64,000 nt of DNA from Capsicum annuum. Lineage: Eukaryota > Streptophyta > Magnoliopsida > Solanales > Solanaceae. The notes under the pieces were generated by a model that saw only the letters and a program-made list of their open reading frames with translations, searched no databases and was not told the DNA's origin. The first letter of the stretch is position 1. The number at the start of each line of letters is the position of its first letter. The translations under genes were made by a program, and so were the position numbers. Where the stretch lies: contig NC_061119.1 of assembly GCF_002878395.1 (NCBI RefSeq), forward strand, positions 46,509,131 to 46,573,130, written 5' to 3'. This document shows positions 47,161 through 57,679 of this stretch, piece by piece.

Positions 47161-48640
47161 ATTTTTAAAGTTAACAATATTGATTAAATTAAAAAAAAAA
47201 ATAAAAATAAAGGGTGAATTAGTGATTTTATTTATGATTTTCTTAAAGACGTGAGAAAGGGAAATGCAGCACTACTAATATAACAAGACATGGAAGGAGT
47301 ATCTTAAATTCTTAATCATGATTCATAATATTAGCTTCTGAAGTGGTTCTATTCATATTAGTACTAGTCTCTAACTAGATATTTTCCACCACGACAGTAA
47401 TGTTCAAACCAAGCGGGAAAACGGCAGAAAAGAAATCAAATGGAAGTGTAGAGAGTAGCAAAATCCATTTGCAAGGGGGAAATGTCAAATGATTAAGTGT
47501 AGCCCACTTACGAGACGGCATTTGACTAAGATTGAAATTGACATCACTAAAGGAGTAAATTAATTATATATTAATTATAGAAAGGTTTGTAACTTGTTCT
47601 ATACTTCCATTAGTTCTAGTCTACATCCTTTTTCTTGACGTTACTATCAAAAAATTACTCACAAAGTTAAAAGTTTAAATTTTAAATGTACTCTAAATAT
47701 AGCTTGTAGAAATTATTATTTTTTTCCATATGATGATAGAGACAAAAACGAAAATCTCTAATTGCTTTGATATCATAACTTGGATTATGAAATTAAGAAA
47801 AATGATCTTCTATTCGGAATAGCACTTCCACGATCGGAGCCAAAACCGGCTCCCCAGAATTGCGCAAGGAAGCCCTACAGCCAATCCAAGGGAGGTTAAA
47901 GCTTCATATGGTCCTTTGTATCTAAACTTAACAAACTCTGATTCTTTTTTACGAGAGTTCACTTTATGGTTAATTTAAGAACAGAGGTAAATCTAGGATT
48001 TTAAAATAGTGAATTTCTGCTAAAATAAGTTATTATGTAATAACAATAAAAAGATAACCCCCATTACGGATCGAATAACATAAGCAATTCAAGGGTCTCC
48101 TCTACACCATTAACCCAATCTTCAGCTTGTATATATTGATTCTCATCTATAAAATTTTATTTATTTTTTAATATATTGATAAATTCTACGATAGCAGATG
48201 GGGATATCTGACACTGTTGATCTGCACGTTCTTAATAACACTCTATCAATAAATTATTATACACTCTTTCAAAATTAATTACTAATACAAATTGATCTTT
48301 CAATTATTTTTGCATGGTCACATCCTTTACCACTAAGCCCTTTATCACTACGCGATCATTTAAGAGCCTTATCTATCTAAAAAAAAAAAAAAAAACTAAA
48401 AGCAATGGGATCAATATAATGTGGATAAACAGTAATGTAGTGAGGCCATTATCATGAAAGTGTCCAAGTGAAGAAATGTGTGATGTTGTCGTGGACCCAT
48501 ATATGCCCCGCCAATTCCTCAAATCCGATCCTCAACTTTATGAACATTTAAAAACTTGAGAGGAGGCAATCGAAATAGTAGATTTCATTAAAGATCTTCA
48601 AAATAAAACGCGTGACGGTACCATGTCAACAAAACATAGT
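47161..48640. other. Unassigned intergenic DNA
   Basis: No gene recognised. A run of A (48380-48395) and short CpG-bearing patches at 47830-47890 only. Confidence 0.4.
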
Positions 48641-48648
48641 AATAAATA

Positions 48649-48989
48649 CTCTCTTCGTTCCTCTCTTTAAAAATGTCAGATACATCAAATTTTTCTAATA
48701 TAATATATTTTTAAAATATTTAATTGAGATAAATGTGGCATCGAAAGTGAAGAACTTGCAACTTTTCTTACTCTTCATGTTTCATTTCACTCGGTTCCTC
48801 ATTAAAAATAATTATTTTAATTTACTTGTTTAGTTTATAAAATCATGAGAATTTGATTATTTTTTTCAATATTATCCTCATCATTAAAATAATTATTTAA
48901 AGTATTAATAGTTAAATTTAAATTTATTCTGATAAACATTTTCTTAAAAGGAGTGTGAAGATGGTTCAAGTAAAATTAAATAGAGGGAG
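48649..48989. mobile_element. Probable Stowaway-like MITE, diverged
   Basis: Left end CTCTCTTCGTTCCTC preceded by TA; right end TAGAGGGAG followed by TA. Pairing beyond about 12 bases is weak. AT-rich interior. Confidence 0.5.
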
Positions 48990-49772
48990 TAATATATTTG
49001 GCTGATTTAAGTTGATATGAAATTTAGAAAAGTAAAAGAAAACTCTTCAATAATATGGTATTAAATTAAAAATATATAGCATGTATTATAATATATTTTT
49101 TTAATCTTAAATATTTCATATAACGAATTAAAAAACAAGAGTTGCCAAGAAATAAAAAAATAATTACAAAAATAACTAAAAATAAAAGTAAAAAATACAT
49201 ATAATAAGGGGGGTCACTTTGTCTACTGTTTGTGGGTCGTGGTGGGCACATGTTAAAAAATCTTCCTAGATTAAATTCAATTTACGCGCTTTTTTTCCTC
49301 TTTTTTTCTCCTTTGACAGCTCATATACACCCTCAACCTCAAATTTCTTTCCCTCCCCCCAAAAAAAAAGTAGTATTTGCTAGTCTATAAAAGGAATGTT
49401 TTTATTTTAGTACAATGTAAAGAAATATATATGCGCATACATGGTGATGTATTTCATTTTTGCACATTACATATTGAAGTAAATAAATTTCAAAATATAT
49501 TTTCCATCATATTTATATAAAAAAATTCTAACGAAAACTTGTTATTTGGCAGATTTAAATCTTATGATCAAACATCTATCAAATGGTAAAAAGTTTATAC
49601 ACAAACACATAATATATATCTTGATATAAGCACGAAAAATATTGAATCATATATGTAAAGGAGAAGAGTTGTACGCTAGTACAGATCCAATATTCTTTAT
49701 AAGACCTCCTTTAAAAAAGATAAACGAAGGCCCACTAAAAGTAGGGAAAGCGTTATATATTCCTATTTAACA

Positions 49773-50023
49773 CTTCCTCCGTTTCAAAATAAGTGAATTA
49801 TTAAAGTATTTATTAATGTTTTAAAATAAGTGAATCATTAATCTTTTTTTCAAATTTGCGCTTATAATTTAACGACCAATTAACTTTTGAAAAGGTATTA
49901 CAAGGTCAACTTTTTTTTATGGGGGGTAAAAAAGAAAAGTTGTGTCAAATTTATGTCTTTAATATTTTTTTCTTAATATGTGTGTCAAAATTCAATAATT
50001 CATTTATTATGAAACGAAGAAAG
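49773..50023. mobile_element. Stowaway-like MITE, copy 1
   Basis: CTTCCTCCGTTTCAAAATAA at the left pairs with TTATTATGAAACGAAGAAAG at the right. Inner words (gtgaatcattaatc, tgtcaaatttatgtctttaat) are shared with the next element. Confidence 0.8.
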
Positions 50024-50043
50024 CATTAAATAGCAGATACATA

Positions 50044-50304
50044 CTCCCTTCGTTTCATAATAAATGAATTATTAGAGTATTTTTAGTGTTTCAAAATAAG
50101 TGAATCATTGAATTTTTTTTTAAAATTTACCCTTGAGGATTTGACAATCAAGGGGCCCATCAACTGAAAAAGAATAAAATAAATATGATTTTGTACTTTG
50201 AATAAAGGTAAAAATGAAAAATTATGTTAAATTTATGTCTTTGATTCTTTATCTTAATCTGTGTGCCAAAATTCAACAATTCATTTATTATGAAACGGGG
50301 GGAG
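50044..50304. mobile_element. Stowaway-like MITE, copy 2
   Basis: CTCCCTTCGTTTCATAATAA and (inverted) CTCCCCCCGTTTCATAATAA are near-perfect inverted repeats flanked by TA (50042-50043, 50305-50306). Same family as copy 1, 20 bases away, same orientation by inner sequence. Confidence 0.87.
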
Positions 50305-50314
50305 TATATTTGAA

Positions 50315-50506
50315 GAATTTAAGTTTTGTGTATTATCAGTGTTCAAAATATTTTATTTTATTAAGTAAATTTGATTTATTATTGCAAGTTATCTAATTTT
50401 TATTTTTTTATTTTTATATAAATAATTGAATAACCTGCAATAGCAGATCAAATTAACTGATAGTGTAGAATATTCTGTGCATTGACAGTGCACATAACTT
50501 AAATTC
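50315..50506. mobile_element. MITE with GAATTTAAGTT ends
   Basis: About 192 bases. GAATTTAAGTTTTGTGTATT pairs with the inverted right end GAATTTAAGTTATGTGCACT, then TATCAGTG with GTCAATG. It starts 8 bases after the previous MITE. Confidence 0.75.
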
Positions 50507-50523
50507 GTTTTTGAAAGGATCAA

Positions 50524-51466
50524 AGGGTCAAATTTACCTCCTATAATTTAGAAAAAGTGCTAAATACACGCTTCATCATATTTTGAAGTTAAATTTATCC
50601 TCATTGTCATGTTTTGAGCTCAAATTTACTTCTCTATTTTTAAAAATTGACTAAATCAATCCTTCATCGTACTTTGAAGTCATACCCTCGATGTCACATA
50701 TTGGGGCAAACTTACTCTTCGTTGTTAAGAAATTTTTCATATGTGTCCTTCCTTTGACATAAAATCTCAAATCAATGTTAAATGTTTCATTTGAAAAAAA
50801 ATAAGACATACTAGTCTAATCCACCCGATTCAACCACAAAAATACACAAGCAAATATACTCCTCCTTTAGTTTTATTAATCAAATTTTTTCAGCGAGCAA
50901 ATATACTTCTCTGTCAACTTGTAGATTATTTAAAAATTAACAAAAGTAGAATTAAATAGATAACGCAGAAGCATAAAACTAAAAAAAGTATCTATTACAA
51001 ACTCTATTCATTATCAATCATGTTCAAATTTTAAATTTTGATATGCAATTTTATTTACATCCAGATCCTAAAATTAATAATAAAGTTTTTAAGAAAATGT
51101 AATGATGAAAATTTTGTATAGATTCAAATTGTATATAAAGATATAAAATTGAATCGGGTTGGACAGGTTAAATTAGGATGTATTTATTTTAAAAAAATGA
51201 TACATTTAATGTTAATTCTTTTTAACTAACAAAAACATTGATTTAAATTTTTCTATTTAAAGAATGATACATGTTAAAGATTTTAATAACAAAAGTAATT
51301 TTCACCACAAAAATATGACATTGAAAATAAATTTAGACCCAAAATATGACAAACGTATATTCAGTCAATTTTACAAAATAAGGAATAAAGTTGGCTCTGA
51401 CCCAAAACATGATGAAATGTATATTGAATTAATTTTTTAAAATAGAGGAATAAATTTTACCTTCTC
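50524..51466. mobile_element. Long inverted-repeat (foldback, Mutator-like) element
   Basis: The left arm (gggtcaaatttacctcctat..., acacgcttcatcatattttg...) is the imperfect inverse of the right arm (inverted: ggtaaaatttattcctctat..., acatttcatcatgttttggg...). Each arm is about 150 bases and itself has two or three subrepeats of about 80 bases. The interior is AT-rich without a transposase. Confidence 0.65.
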
Positions 51467-53153
51467 TGCTATTTGAAATAGTAGATATTTAGAGTTTTAA
51501 TTTTAAAAAGTTTTGTAATGACAATTTTTTAGCTTTGACTTCAAATCACAATATGAAATTTTAAATTTTACAACTTTTTAAGTAAATAGATTGCCTTAAT
51601 TAAAACTAACTCTGTAAGATTTACTCCTAATCGATTTAGCCGTCACTAAAATACAAAATAAACATAATTAATATTAGTAGACACTAATTGAAGTAATTAT
51701 TAAATGTACAAAATATACAATTTGAATTAAACTAAAAAAGTGACACATCGGGGAAAGGAAAAGGTACAAACTTCTCTTCTTCTGGAAAAAGAAGTCTGAT
51801 TGATCAGACAACATTCAACGTAGCAGTGCACATTTCTCTATACAATAAACCACTGTTTCGTGCTTGTCACTACCCCTACTATACTCAACTAGAGTATTCT
51901 ATAAGCAAGACAAGAACCACATTTTTTCACTAAAATATTAATTGCCTTCCTTACTAATTTTTCTTTAAATAATTCAATAAATTAAAACACTCATTACACC
52001 AAAGTTCAAAAAATAATCAAATTATAAAAATTTATTATACACAAGACACCTCGTCTCTTGCAAGAGACTATTCTTATGACCTATGCTATTTCTATGACCT
52101 ACACCCATGTGACTTATTTTGTTTTAAAATTTTTGCTTTAAAAATAACAAGGTATAAATAAATAAAAATTGCTTTAAAAATAACTAGGTATAATAAAAAT
52201 AAAAATTCCCGCTATGCTATCTCGCAAAGGATGGAACCACGAAAGCTCGGCCCTTCAATAGATTAAATATATATGTTTAACATGTCTCAAAGAATAGCTT
52301 ATCAAATTTGTATAGTTTGATAAGCTAATTTGAACCGATCAAAAGACTATTTTATGTTTGAACAAGTTGGACAAATCATAGTTTGCTTAAGCTGGAATTA
52401 TGCACATCTAATTTGAGTTCTAAAAATATTAAAAATAACTTTATGTTAATAAATAATACCATAGAAAGCGACAACAAATAAGAAAGGGAACTTAATGGAC
52501 AGCCATTATAGTCAAAGTGACAGTGCCAATGCATGTGCCTGCAGCATGAAATTAGATCTCTTTTTAAGCATGTTAGTCCCTTTACATACTTTGACCATCA
52601 CCACAACAAAATAATAAAACAAAAAAATTCAAAATTTAAACACCCATAAAACAAACAAACAAACAACACAAGAGGCAAATTAATTTTGGCAATAAATGTA
52701 AATAATGATATTAATTATTGATTAAGTATACCTTGACCCATATGCCAATATAGACAGGTACACGTTACACTTGACAGTAATAAAATATGAAATGGGAAAG
52801 AATTGCAACTCTTCCAACCAAAACATGAGCCCAACCCTTTTTCATCCATCTCTTGACCTTTAAACTTGCAAAAATATAAACTATTATCTTAATTTTTTCC
52901 TTACTAATATTAACCTAAAACCTAAATACCAACCATAGAAAAATCTCATATCCGCCATTATTCTTCTTAACCCCCTAATATACTAACACCAAAAAAGCCC
53001 CATTTGCTTAACTACTAAAACAAACTTCGTCGTCATCACTATATTCCTAACCCCCTATACTTCTTCAAATCTTTAGTACCCAAAAAAGAAACAAACAAAT
53101 CCCTTTCCTGCTTCAACCAAAAAAAAAAAAAAACTAGCATTATTATTTCCCCA
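51467..53153. other. Intergenic DNA and 3' flank of the host gene
   Basis: AT-rich. Nothing coding is recognised. The last few hundred bases before 53154 should include the 3' UTR of the minus-strand gene; no poly(A) site can be fixed. Confidence 0.4.
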
Positions 53154-54861
53154 TCAGTAAGTCCATTCCTGAGGAAGTTGCAGTTCCACTGGGTGCGTTC
53201 TTTGATTTCTCCTTTGTTGTCCTGCTGCTGCGGCCACCGCGTTGTTTCGATATTTCAAGCCACCATCTGTATAAACAAAAAACAAATTCATAATAATTAG
53301 ATAAATTCTAACTAGGGTAACTATAAGGGAAAATGAAATTAACTAGAAGAATTTTAAGGGAAAAAATATTTACCAAGATTATCCCCACTGTGACATCTGG
53401 TTTGAACCTGAGATTGTGGTCTAGCTGCTGCATCCATGGCTTCTAAATTCAGATTCAGGGCCTGGACCACCCTGTCTGGCAATATAACTGGACAACCTGA
53501 ATTGACAAATCAAAGAATGTGTGCAAATAGTCAGAATGAACCCAAAAACACATGGAATCACTAAACAGGCTACTACACAGATGTGAATACAAAAACAAAA
53601 GGGCAAAAGATGACAAACGAATCACATGAAACGCAAAAATGGAGAATAAATTTACCTGGTTTCTTTCGTGATTCAGTTTGGGTACCAACTCGTCTAGGCA
53701 AAAAGACCCCAGTACCAGCACATTCTCTTTTAGGCCCACCAGGGTTACCAAGGAAAACAGCGCGCATGCCTGAGCCATGATGAGGCTGCTGGTGTTGTTG
53801 CTGTGTAGACTGTTGCAAAGTAGGCCACGCTGAGTTTGGCAAGTTCAAAGCCCCTTTAACGCCATTTCTCGCCCTGTTTTCCAACATTTGCTGGTGACTT
53901 TGGTTCAATGAAAACTGTCTATATCCACCCTGTCCTTGCTTAATCATTTGCTGTTGCTTCAATCGCTGAAACTGGCAAGCATTTCCACATCACAAATCAA
54001 CAAAACTCAACACAAGAAAATTCAAAAATGACAACAGGGGATTTAAAACTCACTTGAGCCACCTGCAACTGCTGGTAAGAAAGTTGAGCCTGATTTGTAC
54101 TGAAATGACCAAGATTTGGCTTGGGGGTTTTGGGCCCAACAGGTACAGGACTTGTTTTCCTTGGAGGAGCAGACCAAATTCCTCCACCTTTGCTATGGTA
54201 AAGTCCAGCTGACTCCTCCATCATTCTAATCCTTGCTACTTCTCCGGCAGCCGCATAAAGCAGATCCAACGACACATCGGGCCTGTTCATCGGTGGTGGA
54301 GACGAAGCCTGAGATAAACAATTCGGGCTTCCACGGCTTGACCCTTGCTTGCAACCACACAACGTCGATTGTGGCGAACCGGACAAACGCAATCCCTGTA
54401 TTAAAAAAAAAACATCAGAAAAAATCGAAATCAAAATGGCAAAGGCAGCCCCTGCACAAAAACTCATGCTATGCGCGGGACAAGGGAAAGTCCAAACCAC
54501 AGAGGGTCTATTGTACACAGCCTCGCCTTACATTTTAACAAGACTCCCCTCAAAAAAAGTATAAACACAGAAAAAATGAAACTACCTTAGTGTTATCTTG
54601 CAGAGTACAGAAACCCATTTTGCGAGTGACAAAATCATCTTCATCACTTTCGTTCTCAGCTGAGCCAACTACAGACTCAACAGGAGAACTCAGATCCGAG
54701 TGAGGACCAAAAGGGTTAAACCCATAAGCAAACTCACTCTGAAAATCATTTTTAGCGTCACTAACATAGTGATGGGTCTTCTTAAAATCCATCAAAAGGT
54801 CATCATCAGTAAGAAACTGTGGTGGTAACCAAAACTCACAATCATCCAAATCTTTCTCCAT
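53154..54861 (-). CDS. Conserved plant protein of unknown function (389 aa, 5 exons)
   Basis: Exons on the minus strand: 54861-54586, 54395-54054, 53971-53656, 53496-53374 and 53266-53154, all with GT-AG introns and a continuous frame of 1170 bases. The start ATG 54861 gives MEKDLDDCEFWLPPQFLTDD; the frame is open a little further upstream but without ATG. Features in order: acidic N-terminus; SPPPMNRPDVSLDLLYAAAGEVARI (exon 2); KTSPVPVGPKTP; a Gln-rich part (exon 3, around STQQQHQQPHHG); AVFLGNPGG and GTGVFLPRRVG; then CPVILPDRVVQALNLNLEAM (exon 4) and the C-terminal LPQEWTY. No enzyme domain, signal peptide or membrane segment. I recognise these blocks as a land-plant family without known function; one Arabidopsis relative may be At3g54000, from memory and unsure. 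The Gln-rich, low-complexity make-up would suit a nuclear protein, which is only inference. Codon use and introns look like a normal host gene. Confidence 0.88.
54443..54545 (-). mobile_element. SINE remnant (Au-like, 3' part) in intron 1
   Basis: The plus strand reads ggcagcccctgcacaaaaac, ctatgcgcggga, gagggtctattgtacacagc and ctcgccttacatttt, which follow the conserved 'GGCAGCCCGGTGCAC...GCTATGCGCGGGG...AGGGTCTATTGTACGCAGCCTTACCCTGCATT' order of a widespread angiosperm tRNA-derived SINE read in reverse. The tRNA-like B-box part is absent, so only the 3' portion remains. It lies wholly within intron 1, in the same sense as the gene. Confidence 0.7.
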
Positions 54862-55102
54862 GTTAAATCTCCCAAAAAACACTAAGCAAACTCAGCACTT
54901 ATAAACAAAGCTACAAGTGCTATAAAAAGAAAAAGTTGTTGCTGGTTTTCTAAGGGAAAATTATGGCTACAACAGTTAAAAGGGTCCCCAAAAAAAGGGT
55001 CCAAAGTAGAGGAATTTGAAGGTGGAAACAGTGAGGCAGAGAGAATGAAATGTAAGACGGTTGCTATTTGGTGGAGAGAGAGAAATTGGAGGCAGCGGGT
55101 CT

Positions 55103-55110
55103 TTTATAAC
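55103..55110 (-). promoter_or_regulatory. Putative TATA box of the host gene
   Basis: Minus-strand GTTATAAAAGAC, about 245 bases upstream of the ATG. It is followed by a pyrimidine-rich, CTCTCTC-containing stretch (55085-55030) typical of plant 5' UTRs. Confidence 0.5.
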
Positions 55111-55320
55111 GAAAAAATTCGAACCCTAGGTAATGGGGAGAAGGTTTTGTGTCCACTCGCGTTTGAGTGCGTGGGAGCACGCGCAAGGGTTGTAGAGTTG
55201 TAGCCAGGTAAGAAGAGGGGAGTGGGCCGAAAGTGGGGCTCCGTCGACGAGTTGGGGTTTGTGGGGTCCGTAATCTGACAGTAGTTGCACGGCATGCATG
55301 TGAGCCGGTGCTGGCCCCAC

Positions 55321-56289
55321 TAACTATAATTTATTTTTATTTGTTCAGCATTAACTCAATAGATTATGTGGATCAATAAATAAGCTAATTTAAAAAAAAA
55401 GTTTTAAAATAATTGATAAAATTATTATAAATTTATTTTGAACCTCACGGATTCAGCTTTAGAAATAATGCAAGACTTTTACTTGTTATAAATTTTTTAA
55501 TTATATTTTTATTTTTATTTTTAATATATTTAGAGAAGATAATTTTTTTATTTTATTATTAATATTAATTATTTTTTAAAATTAATTTTAAAATATAATA
55601 TTAATATTATTTAATAAAAATATTATAATAAAATAATAATATTATTAATTATTTATTTTAATAATATAATAATTAAGAACATTCAATCTAACTCTCTACA
55701 TAACATTCACTTTACTACATCAGACACGCTATTTTTCTTAATAGAAAGAATTATAATTTTATCATATACTTTTGAACTTTTAATTTTTAAATTTACGATA
55801 TATAAAATAATTTTAAATATGTCTTACGAAAGATTGAAATTATGGAATTAAAAAGGAAACATATTCTTTCAAATGCATTAGGAAAAAGTGAGAGAAACAA
55901 ATTAAAATGCATTAGAAAAAGTGAGAGAAACAAATTAAAATGGGGAATACAAATATAAATAAATTAGAGTTAATTAATTAGGATCAATTAGTGGAGTAGA
56001 ACCGTAATGAGAACGTGTTGGCGTCTTTGTGATTGGTTATGTGGGTGGTGGATGATGACAATTGTCGTTCATCCACTCCCATGTGGCACTTCATGCTTTG
56101 CATGTAAGCAACTCATGTATATTGGGTCCATTTTATGTGCTTCTTCTTTATTTTTGCTTTTTATTTTCATTTAAATTTTAAAATTTTTCTAATCGTATTA
56201 AATTATTTAAGACAATCAAATTAAGATGTCCCGTTTTGGTTTTAAAATGTATTCAGAATTTTCTCCATTTTTAATTATTATCTTTTTCG
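55321..56289. other. Intergenic AT-rich DNA upstream of the host gene
   Basis: Very A/T-rich (55500-55680 nearly only A and T). A 29-base phrase (aaatgcattaggaaaaagtgagagaaac) is tandemly duplicated at about 55871-55930. No gene. Confidence 0.45.
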
Positions 56290-57535
56290 AAATGTATGAA
56301 TGGGCTTAAAGCAACACAATATGACTTATGAATCTCATGTAATCCATCTTAATTTATTTGAATTAAGGTATTATTATTATTATTATTATTATTGATTGGA
56401 ATTAGTATATCATAAATGTGATATTAGATCTATAAGAATCTATATATTTTTGTCACAATTTATTTATGATAATAATATTATTGTTGCATTGAGATTATCA
56501 TAACATTTTAAATATAACATTTAAAATTATGTGAATTAATGTAATCGAATTTTCTTAGAGTATGTATCAAGTCAATAATCGTCAAGTAAATGAATAATAC
56601 TCAAGCTTAAGCAACATAATTTGAAAGATTCATGTAATTGATGTCAATTTATTTGAATTAACATATCATTATTATTATTATTGGTTGAGATTATCATATC
56701 ATAAGTGTGTAATTAGATTTATAAGAATCTATATAATCTATCAAAATTTATTTTTGATAACAATATTATTGAGATCGTCGCATCATTTCAAAATAACATT
56801 TAAAATCATGTGAATTAATGTAATCAATTTTTTTTAGAGTATGTCAAATCAATAAAAATCAATAAATGGGTGATATTAAAGCTTAAGTAACATAATATGA
56901 CTTGTGAGATTCATGCAATCGATCTTAATTTATTTAGATTAAGATATCATTATTATTATTGCTTGGAATTATCATATCATAAGTGTGATATTAGATTTAT
57001 AAGAATTTATATAATCTACCATCATTTATTTACGACGATAATATTATTATTGTATTGAGATTATCGTAACATTTAAAATCATGTGGATTGATGTAATTAA
57101 ATTTTCTTAAAGTATATGTCAAGTTAACAAAAGTCAAGTAAACAAGTGATAATCGAGATTATTATTACTATTGATTGGGATCTATCATATCATAAGTGTG
57201 ATATTAGATTTATAAGAATCTATATAATCTACCGCAATTTATTTATAATGATAATATTATTATTGTATTGAGATTATCGTAATATTTAAAATTATGTGAA
57301 TTAATGTAATTGATTTTTCTGTGTCAAGTTAACAAAAGTGAAGTAACCGAGTGATACCCAAGATCATTATTATTATTGACTGGAATTATCATATTATAAG
57401 TGTGATATTAGATTTGTAAGAATCTATATAATCTACTACAATTTATTTATGATGATAATATTATTATCGTAATATTTTAAATGTAATATTTAAAATCACG
57501 TGAATTGATATAATTGAATTTTCTTAAAGTGTATG
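56290..57535. repeat. Local tandem repeat, five units of about 205-290 bp
   Basis: The phrase 'cataagtgtgatattagatttataagaatct' recurs near 56411, 56701, 56980, 57191 and 57397, each followed by ctatataatctacc..., gataataatattattattgt, gagattatcgtaac and aaaatcatgtgaattaatgtaat. The last two units lack about 65 bases (the aagcttaagcaacataatatg part), explaining the shorter spacing. Each unit starts with a (ATT)n run. No coding capacity. Confidence 0.85.
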
Positions 57536-57673
57536 GCAATGGTGCGGTTCAGTGTGGGCGGTGTGAGTTTTTACTAAATTTGTAAGTTTTAAAATCGTAC
57601 CGCATTACATTTAAACCTGCATAAATCCGTCCCACATTCATATCCGCGGATAACCGCACCGCCCCATGTCTTT
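57536..57673. mobile_element. Possible hAT-like MITE
   Basis: A GC-richer island in AT-rich DNA. CAATGGTGCGGTTCAG at the left is the rough inverse of CCGCACCGCCCCATG at the right. No target duplication is clear. Confidence 0.4.
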
Positions 57674-57679
57674 ATTTTT

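Noticed and set aside
53455..53778. Minus-strand frames extending host exons 3 and 4 into the introns (for example a Phe/Leu/Ser-rich run)
   Set aside because: Consensus GT-AG sites give one continuous frame over all five exons; the extensions are intron read-through.
54861..54882. Upstream extension of the host gene start by seven codons
   Set aside because: The extension begins with GTG, not ATG; the ATG at 54861 gives the conserved MEKDLDDCEFW start.
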